From assembly GCA_028716525.1 (NCBI GenBank), contig JAQUPQ010000028.1, positions 1-55,464 on the forward strand: DNA of 55,464 nt, in the 5' to 3' direction. A program made the translations under genes and the position numbers. The notes under the pieces were generated by a model, which was not told where the DNA came from, did not search any database, and saw only the letters and a list, made by a program, of their open reading frames with translations. This DNA is from Terriglobia bacterium. GTDB lineage: Bacteria > Acidobacteriota > Terriglobia > JAIQFV01. Positions 50,667 to 55,464 of the stretch are shown piece by piece; within the stretch, counting starts at the first letter, position 1; each line of letters starts with the position of its first letter.

Positions 50667-50948
50667 ATGGCACGCAAGGACCGAAGGGAACGAAGCGAAT
50701 TACTGGCGCTTTCCTCGGTCGGTTTGATGTTTCCTCTTTGCATTGCCATCGGGTACTACATCGGCAGTACCCTGGATCGATGGTTTGGAACCGGCACGAA
50801 GTTAATGATGTTGTTTGTTGTGCTTGGAATCGTGGCCGCCTTTCTGAACCTCTTCAAAGAAGTCGCCAACTACAATCGAGCCACGCAGCAGGATAAAGAC
50901 AAAGACCAGAAGCCGGGAGACGAAGGACCTCATGAGTCTCAAAAGTGA
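50667..50948 (+). CDS. AtpZ/AtpI-family ATP synthase accessory protein
   Basis: A 93-residue protein from ATG 50667 (AAGGTGGGG upstream). Two hydrophobic helices (LSSVGLMFPLCIAIGYYIGS and LMMLFVVLGIVAAFLNLF) and a GYYIGSTLDRWFGT linker match the AtpZ/AtpI family. A charged tail of Asp/Lys follows. Such proteins precede F-type ATP synthase genes and are thought to aid c-ring assembly or Mg2+ supply. It overlaps the next gene by 17 bases, indicating coupling. Confidence 0.8.
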   Translation: MARKDRRERSELLALSSVGLMFPLCIAIGYYIGSTLDRWFGTGTKLMMLFVVLGIVAAFLNLFKEVANYNRATQQDKDKDQKPGDEGPHESQK

Positions 50949-51372
50949 GATGTCAGCGCCTTTTCCGGACCGGCATTTCTTCAATCAGCTTCTTGAGAAT
51001 TCGGCAGTTCTTTTGGTGATTGCCCTGCTTGTTTTTGCCGCCAGACGGGATGTTTTGGGAGCGGGAAGCTGGGTGCTGGGAACGGTGCTTTCAGCGGCCA
51101 ATTTCTGGTTGCTGAGTCTCAGCATCCCGAAGCTGCTGCGGCCCGCCGGGACGGAGGCCGCCACACAGCATGCGCGGCGAGCCGTGCGTCGAGCTTTGTT
51201 CGAGTTCGTGATCCGGTATGTGGCCGTGGGCGTGGTGGCTTACTTTGCCATTCACGGAGGTTGGGTCCGGCTCGAACCGTTTGCCCTGGGGCTGTCGCTG
51301 CCGATTTTCGCGCTCATGATTCAAGCCGTGCGTCTCACGGTGGAAGGCCTGCGGTCTGATTCGACCTCATAA
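50932..51372 (+). CDS. ATP synthase subunit I-like membrane protein
   Basis: A 146-residue protein with four hydrophobic helices (about 24-40, 45-62, 89-107 and 115-135). Size, topology and position immediately before atpB fit the AtpI / 'ATP synthase I' group. It is translationally coupled to the upstream atpZ-like gene. Probably assists Fo assembly (family inference). Confidence 0.75.
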   Translation: MSLKSEMSAPFPDRHFFNQLLENSAVLLVIALLVFAARRDVLGAGSWVLGTVLSAANFWLLSLSIPKLLRPAGTEAATQHARRAVRRALFEFVIRYVAVGVVAYFAIHGGWVRLEPFALGLSLPIFALMIQAVRLTVEGLRSDSTS

Positions 51373-51386
51373 TTTGGACGGAAAGC

Positions 51387-52124
51387 ATGGAAGAGCAACC
51401 CTTACTCATTACCCTGTGGGTGAATAAGCTTCTGGGACCCTCGGTGGCTCGGGGCCTGGCCTTGTTGGGCATTCACCATGAGGGGACAAGCCCGATCATT
51501 CCCGATCATGTCGTCATGACGGCGGTGATCGTTCTGTTGACGATCTTGATCCTGGCAGCCATCCGACGCAGTCTGAAAATGATCCCGAGCGGCGGACAGC
51601 ATCTGCTGGAGCTTTTGTACGAATATCTTAAAGAACTCGTGGAAGACAACATCGGCCACAAAGGGTTGAAGTTTTTGCCGCTCATTGCCACACTGGCAAT
51701 CTTCATTTTCCTGAGCAACATGGCGGGCTTGGTGCCGGGATTGAAATCTCCCACTTCCAACTTGAATGTCACGGTGGCCTGCGCCCTGATCGTGTTCCTC
51801 TATTACAACTATCAGGGAATTCGAGAACACGGACTACTGCGCTATCTGAAGCATTTTTGCGGACCGGTGTGGTGGCTGGCGCCGCTGATGTTTCCGGTGG
51901 AGATTGTCAGCCATTTGGCGCGGCCGCTGTCGCTCAGCGTGCGTCTGTTTGGAAATATTTTCGGCGAAGACATGATTGTGCTGGTGTTCTTCGGCTTGGT
52001 TCCCTTGTTGGTGCCGCTGCCCATCATGGCGCTTCAAATTTTCACAGCCATCATCCAGACCCTGGTGTTTGTTCTGCTGACCATCATGTATCTGGCGGGC
52101 GCGGTCGCGAGTGAAGAGCATTGA
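51387..52124 (+). CDS. atpB: ATP synthase Fo subunit a
   Basis: A 245-residue membrane protein. The essential arginine is in LSVRLFGNIFGEDMI. Conserved segments LKFLPLIATLAIFIFLSNMAGLVPG and NLNVTVACALIVFLYYNYQGI are present, and a C-terminal helix pair forms the exit half channel. It lies 14 bp after the subunit I-like gene. Confidence 0.95.
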   Translation: MEEQPLLITLWVNKLLGPSVARGLALLGIHHEGTSPIIPDHVVMTAVIVLLTILILAAIRRSLKMIPSGGQHLLELLYEYLKELVEDNIGHKGLKFLPLIATLAIFIFLSNMAGLVPGLKSPTSNLNVTVACALIVFLYYNYQGIREHGLLRYLKHFCGPVWWLAPLMFPVEIVSHLARPLSLSVRLFGNIFGEDMIVLVFFGLVPLLVPLPIMALQIFTAIIQTLVFVLLTIMYLAGAVASEEH

Positions 52125-52125
52125 T

Positions 52126-52160
52126 CAGGGGTCAGGTGTCGGGTGTCAGGGGTCAGGGCG
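52126..52160 (+). repeat. GGTCAGGTGTCGGGTGTCAGG decamer repeat
   Basis: Three or four decamer units between atpB and atpE, of the same family as the 21.2, 23.8 and 36.85 kb repeats. The 197-bp gap it sits in is unusually long for a/c subunit genes. Confidence 0.6.
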
Positions 52161-52321
52161 GATTGAAGAGTCAAGGTCTTCGGCCTGATCGTCAAGAGTT
52201 CTTGCACGGCAGATTTTATCAGCGTGAGGCGGACTGTACGAGGGATGTTCCGCAACCACCCACTGATAAATGTTCATAATCGGCGGTGACAGTGTCTCAC
52301 CGCTTCCTTAAGGAGAGTGTC

Positions 52322-52633
52322 ATGAAGAAAGCGCTTTTGATTGGTTTGTTGCTGTTGATGGCCACCACGGTGGCATTCGCGCAGGGCACGGGACAAGCAA
52401 AGACCACGTTCGGCCAATATGGGGGCGTCATCACGGCGGGTTTTGCTTTGGGTATTGCGGCCGCGGCCTGCGGTATCGCCCAGGGGAAAGCCGTCTCATC
52501 AGCGTGCGAGGGAGTGGCTCGCAATCCCGGTGCCGCCAAGACCATTCAGTTATTTATGATTTTGGGTTTGGCGTTCATCGAGTCGTTGGTTCTCTACGTC
52601 TTGCTGATTGCCTTCCAAGCATTGAAGATGTAA
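52322..52633 (+). CDS. atpE: ATP synthase Fo subunit c with signal-like N-terminus
   Basis: A 103-residue c-ring subunit, longer than the usual ~80 because of an N-terminal signal-like stretch (KALLIGLLLLMATTVAFA) before the two-helix hairpin. Helix 1 ends GIAQGKAVSSACEGVARNP; the loop Arg is R67. Helix 2 carries the ion-binding Glu87 in GLAFIESLVLYVLL. Gln54, Glu87, Ser88 and Tyr92 occupy the positions of the Na+ ligands Gln32, Glu65, Ser66 and Tyr70 of Ilyobacter tartaricus c, counted from the conserved Arg. AAGGAGAG precedes the start. No F1 genes follow, so the operon is split. Confidence 0.95.
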   Translation: MKKALLIGLLLLMATTVAFAQGTGQAKTTFGQYGGVITAGFALGIAAAACGIAQGKAVSSACEGVARNPGAAKTIQLFMILGLAFIESLVLYVLLIAFQALKM

Positions 52634-52651
52634 TTCCCATCCCACAGCCGG

Positions 52652-52686
52652 GACGGGGACCTCACTGAATTCTTGGAGTCCCCGTC
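52652..52686 (+). terminator. Hairpin after atpE, possible terminator
   Basis: GACGGGGAC (52652-52660) pairs with GTCCCCGTC (52678-52686) across a 17-base loop, 19 bp after the stop. No T-tract follows, so intrinsic termination is uncertain. Confidence 0.4.
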
Positions 52687-53053
52687 TCGTGCTGCATTGC
52701 CACAAGCCGCAGAAACTTCCTTTTCATCAGAGGAGTTAGTCCAAGGCGCATGTGGCTTTTCTACCCACAGACCCAATTTGGGACATTTTTCTTTGTAATA
52801 ACCGTTGTAGGCACTCCAAAAAATACTTTCATCAAGCTCATTTATAAAGAGTTAATTTTATATCGTAAATTGTATACTTTTGGGCCAATAAGTGCTTTAA
52901 GTAAGAGTGCATAAAAGCATTGTATATGTTGCGCTCAAGATTTTCGGATTGAGGGTTGATGGCTGTACGGGCTGGTTTTGCCGCAGTTGGCCCTCGAGGT
53001 TGGCGCGGCAGGCAGTCGATCATTAATCCACTGGATGATGGGAGTGCAGGATC
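52687..53053. other. AT-rich intergenic region before the response regulator
   Basis: It contains TTTATAAAGAGTTAATTTTATATCG and a TATACT hexamer around 52874-52880, plausible promoter DNA, but a matching -35 was not fixed. No gene is seen. Confidence 0.4.
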
Positions 53054-53470
53054 GTGGATGACAAAAAGAAAAAGATTTTGATTGCGGATGACGATAAAAC
53101 CACTCGCGATCTTTTGCGGGAGGTGTTTGAAGATCAGCAATACGCAGTGTTCACGGTGAGTGACGGGCGGCAAGCCGCGGAATGGTTGGAACGGGAGGAG
53201 TGTCATGTCCTTCTCGCGGATTTGCGCATGCCCTATTTAAGCGGGCTGCAGTTGTTCCAGGGAGTCAAGAAATCCCATCCCGGGGTGCATTGTGTGTTGA
53301 TCACCTCATGCATCGACAATGAAGTCCGGGAGCACGCGGAGGCCATTGGCATTGACCGCATGTTTGAGAAGCCGGTCAACATGGAGCAGCTTTTGAATTG
53401 CGTGGCCACCTTGGTTTCGGCGCAAGCCTCGCCGGGGGTTTTGAAAAGCGAACCGGCTTTTCCCGCCTGA
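53054..53470 (+). CDS. Single-domain response regulator
   Basis: A 138-residue CheY-like receiver domain from GTG 53054. ILIADDDKTT has the acidic cluster; the phosphoacceptor Asp is in VLLADLRMPYLSG; a Thr/Ser switch is in VLITSC; the Lys is in MFEKPVN. No output domain is attached, so it may act by protein contact or in a phosphorelay; its kinase is not nearby. It lies 66 bp ahead of the acyl carrier protein gene and may be co-transcribed with it. Confidence 0.85.
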   Translation: MDDKKKKILIADDDKTTRDLLREVFEDQQYAVFTVSDGRQAAEWLEREECHVLLADLRMPYLSGLQLFQGVKKSHPGVHCVLITSCIDNEVREHAEAIGIDRMFEKPVNMEQLLNCVATLVSAQASPGVLKSEPAFPA

Positions 53471-53536
53471 GGGTGGGGAAAACCGAATACCCCGACTGCA
53501 TCATCAAAACGAGAAAGGAGCAGGAGGAGAAAAACG

Positions 53537-53848
53537 ATGACCATCGAAGAGCGAGTGATCAACGTGATCACACGAGAGCAGCACTTGGAACCCGGGAAGG
53601 CGACCATCGATTCGACCTTTACTGAATTGGGAATCGACTCCTTGGACGGCGTGAACATCATGTTCGCATTGGAAGAGGAATTTAACATTTCCATTCCGGA
53701 TTCCATTGCCCGGCAGATGAAGAGCATCCGTCAAGTGGTGGACGATCTGACGCGTTACATAGAGAACCCGGATGCTTTCAAGTCGCAATTACTGAGCACT
53801 AATGTCGCTGTCGAAGAATCTGGGACACCGGTAGGAGGGGTGCAGTGA
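53537..53848 (+). CDS. Acyl carrier protein
   Basis: A 103-residue ACP. The phosphopantetheine attachment site is Ser35 in LGIDSLDGVNIMFALEEEF. It is preceded by GAAAGGAGCAGGAGG and followed by an extra ~20-residue C-terminal tail beyond the four-helix bundle. Its stop overlaps the GTG start of the ketosynthase gene, indicating coupled expression. This could serve primary fatty acid synthesis or a dedicated acyl product; the tight pairing with one KS and a response regulator favours the latter (inference). Confidence 0.9.
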   Translation: MTIEERVINVITREQHLEPGKATIDSTFTELGIDSLDGVNIMFALEEEFNISIPDSIARQMKSIRQVVDDLTRYIENPDAFKSQLLSTNVAVEESGTPVGGVQ

Positions 53849-55089
53849 GAAGAGTTGTTGTCACCGGCTTGGGAGTCATCTCGGCGGTGGGCAACACGGT
53901 GGAAGATTTCTTTAAGAACCTCGTGGCTGGCGAGTCGGGCATCGGCACTATTTCGCAGATTGACAACTCCAACCTCACCGTGAAGATCGCAGCCGAGGTC
54001 AAGAACTACGACCCCAATCAATTCTTTCCGCCCAAACGGCAAGACTACCTCGATCGTTTTGCTCAATTTGCCATCATCGCAGCGACACAGGCGCTCAAAG
54101 ACTCGGGGTTTACGCCCACCGAGGAGGAGCGCTACCGCTTTGGTGTGCTCATTGGGACGGGAATGGGCGGTGCGGAAACACTGGATCTCAGCTACAAGAA
54201 TCTCTATCAAAAGAACTCCCAACGGATGCATCCCTTCACGATTCCGAAGCTGATGCACAATGCCGCGGCCAGCCATGTCTCCATGGAGTTTGGCTGCAAA
54301 GGTCCGTCGATGAGCTTTACGACCGCCTGTTCTTCGGCGGCGCATGCCATCGGCGAGGGATTTCATTTGGTAAAGTATGGCATTGCGGACACGGTTTTGG
54401 CGGGCGGAAGTGATGCCCCCATTGCCTACGGAATTCTGAAGGCCTGGGAAGCCATGCGCGTCATGGCCATGGGGAACGGCGACCCTAAAAAAGCCTGCCG
54501 GCCGTTCAGCAAAGACCGCGATGGCCTGGTGCTCGGCGAAGGCGCCGGCATTTTGCTATTGGAAGAGTATGAACACGCCAAAGCCCGGGGCGCCAAAATC
54601 TACGCTGAAATTGCCGGCTTCGGCATGACCTCCGACGCCGACCATCTCACGCATCCCACTTGCGAAGGACCGGCCCGGGCCATGAAACTGGCGCTCGAAG
54701 AAGCCAAAATCAATCCCGAAGAAATCGATTACATCAACGCCCACGGAACGGCGACGCCCACCAACGATGTCAATGAAACGCGAGCCATCAAACTGGTGTT
54801 TGGCGAAAAGCCCAACTTGGTCGTGACCTCGACCAAATCCATGCACGGGCATGCCATGGGCGCCACCGGAGCTATTGAAATGATCGCCACCCTCATGGCG
54901 ATTGATCGATGTGTTATTCCGCCGACCGCCAACTATTCGATACCGGACCCGGAATGCGATTTGGATTACTCACCCAACCAGGCGCGCCAACGGTGCGTAA
55001 ACGCCGCCCTGTCCAATTCCTTTGCGTTTGGCGGATTGAATGCCGTGCTGCTGGCCAAGAAGCCCGATTTTGCTTCGCAGCGAGTATAG
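53845..55089 (+). CDS. Beta-ketoacyl-ACP synthase II (FabF-like)
   Basis: A 414-residue condensing enzyme. The catalytic triad is intact: Cys162 in TTACSSAAHAIG, His300 in NAHGTATPTND and His336 in KSMHGHAMGATGA. It begins RRVVVTGLGVISAVGNTVEDF, typical of KAS II. It starts at GTG 53845 with GGAGGGG upstream, overlapping the ACP stop. It extends acyl-ACP with malonyl-ACP in the cytoplasm. A dedicated fabF symbol is withheld because paralogues of this type also serve specialised lipids. Confidence 0.92.
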   Translation: MRRVVVTGLGVISAVGNTVEDFFKNLVAGESGIGTISQIDNSNLTVKIAAEVKNYDPNQFFPPKRQDYLDRFAQFAIIAATQALKDSGFTPTEEERYRFGVLIGTGMGGAETLDLSYKNLYQKNSQRMHPFTIPKLMHNAAASHVSMEFGCKGPSMSFTTACSSAAHAIGEGFHLVKYGIADTVLAGGSDAPIAYGILKAWEAMRVMAMGNGDPKKACRPFSKDRDGLVLGEGAGILLLEEYEHAKARGAKIYAEIAGFGMTSDADHLTHPTCEGPARAMKLALEEAKINPEEIDYINAHGTATPTNDVNETRAIKLVFGEKPNLVVTSTKSMHGHAMGATGAIEMIATLMAIDRCVIPPTANYSIPDPECDLDYSPNQARQRCVNAALSNSFAFGGLNAVLLAKKPDFASQRV

Positions 55090-55230
55090 CCCCGCTCTTC
55101 CTCGCAGTCTGATGCTTCAAATCCCGGGATGCACGGAAGCTGGTCATCGTGGGAGAGTCTGTCGAGCGGCTGAAATGAGCGGAACGAAGGCGGTCTGAGC
55201 GAATCACCGGGTGAACGGATTGGAAGTTAA

Positions 55231-55464
55231 ATGATGAATCCCTTGTCGAATGGCTGTTGGGATGTGGAAACGCTGATTGCGGGCGGAGCCTTGCAAGCCA
55301 CCGTCACCTTGGCGCGAAATTCCAGCGAAGTGCTGCTGGTCGACACGGGATATCCTCGCCAGGAAAAGCAGTTGTTGGCGGCCTTGGAACAGCGCGGACT
55401 TGGGCCGCGGGATGTGACCCACGTTTTGAACACGCATTTGCACTTCGATCACTCCCACAACAAC
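55231..55464 (+). CDS. Metallo-beta-lactamase-fold hydrolase, N-terminal part
   Basis: Starts at ATG 55231 and runs past the window end, so only 78 residues are visible. VLLVDTGYPRQEKQLLAALE is followed by the metal motif HLHFDH (HxHxDH) in VTHVLNTHLHFDHSHNN, which binds two zinc ions in this superfamily. The substrate cannot be told from the N-terminus. It follows the KS gene by 141 bp on the same strand. Confidence 0.85.
   Translation, partial: MMNPLSNGCWDVETLIAGGALQATVTLARNSSEVLLVDTGYPRQEKQLLAALEQRGLGPRDVTHVLNTHLHFDHSHNN

Noticed and set aside
52652-52686. Confident intrinsic terminator after atpE
   Set aside because: A good stem but a 17-base loop and no T-tract; listed only as possible.

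Overview
The window reads as chromosomal DNA of a free-living Acidobacteriota bacterium. The evidence is gene content: a protein carrying the VWFA-related domain typical of that phylum, an Oar-like TonB-dependent receptor with an N-terminal carboxypeptidase-regulatory-like domain, a Ser/Thr kinase-TolB-TPR protein preceded by an ECF sigma remnant, a DUF1800/DUF1501 pair, and complex I and ATP synthase operons split into partial clusters. Intergenic DNA is full of short palindromic repeats. No rRNA, tRNA or CRISPR array was seen.

Layout. 0-3.4 kb: IS630 transposase end, ECF sigma remnant, receptor-like kinase, and a CopG/RHH regulator with a well-formed palindromic operator. 3.4-13 kb (mostly minus strand): NADAR-domain lipoprotein, serine beta-lactamase-like hydrolase, secreted alpha/beta hydrolase, DUF1501 and DUF1800 proteins, and a CcdA-TlpA thiol-redox pair. 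13-22.5 kb: toroid-like secreted protein, LexA, DNA polymerase IV with a long palm insert, DinB-fold protein, MgtC/DUF4010 membrane protein, small P-loop kinase, tRNA nucleotidyltransferase with a repeat-derived insert in its HD domain, FlK-like thioesterase. 22.5-35.5 kb: VWFA protein, then a MidA/NDUFAF7-type methyltransferase directly ahead of nuoC-D-H-I, a 534-bp repeat-filled spacer, and nuoJ-K-L-M-N. nuoA, B, E, F and G are absent from the window.

35.5-44.4 kb is accessory in character: a pseudouridine synthase, then a run of plus-strand, mostly orphan genes (small membrane proteins, a coupled wHTH / HEPN-like gene pair, a 95-aa orphan, TPR and zinc-ribbon proteins) separated by directly oriented copies of a ~180-197-bp element with hairpin ends. 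This repeat-gene-repeat layout is the best candidate for something undescribed. 44.4-47.2 kb (minus strand) is redox related: GAF/fRMsr-like protein, CPxC redoxin, thioredoxin reductase, small Rieske ferredoxin. 47.5-52.6 kb: Oar-like receptor, then atpZ-like, atpI-like, atpB and atpE, without the F1 genes. The c subunit shows a Gln/Glu-Ser/Tyr signature suggestive of Na+ binding. 53-55.5 kb: response regulator, acyl carrier protein, beta-ketoacyl-ACP synthase, and the start of a metallo-beta-lactamase-fold protein cut by the window end.

All identifications come from reading motifs and translations by eye; no database search was run.
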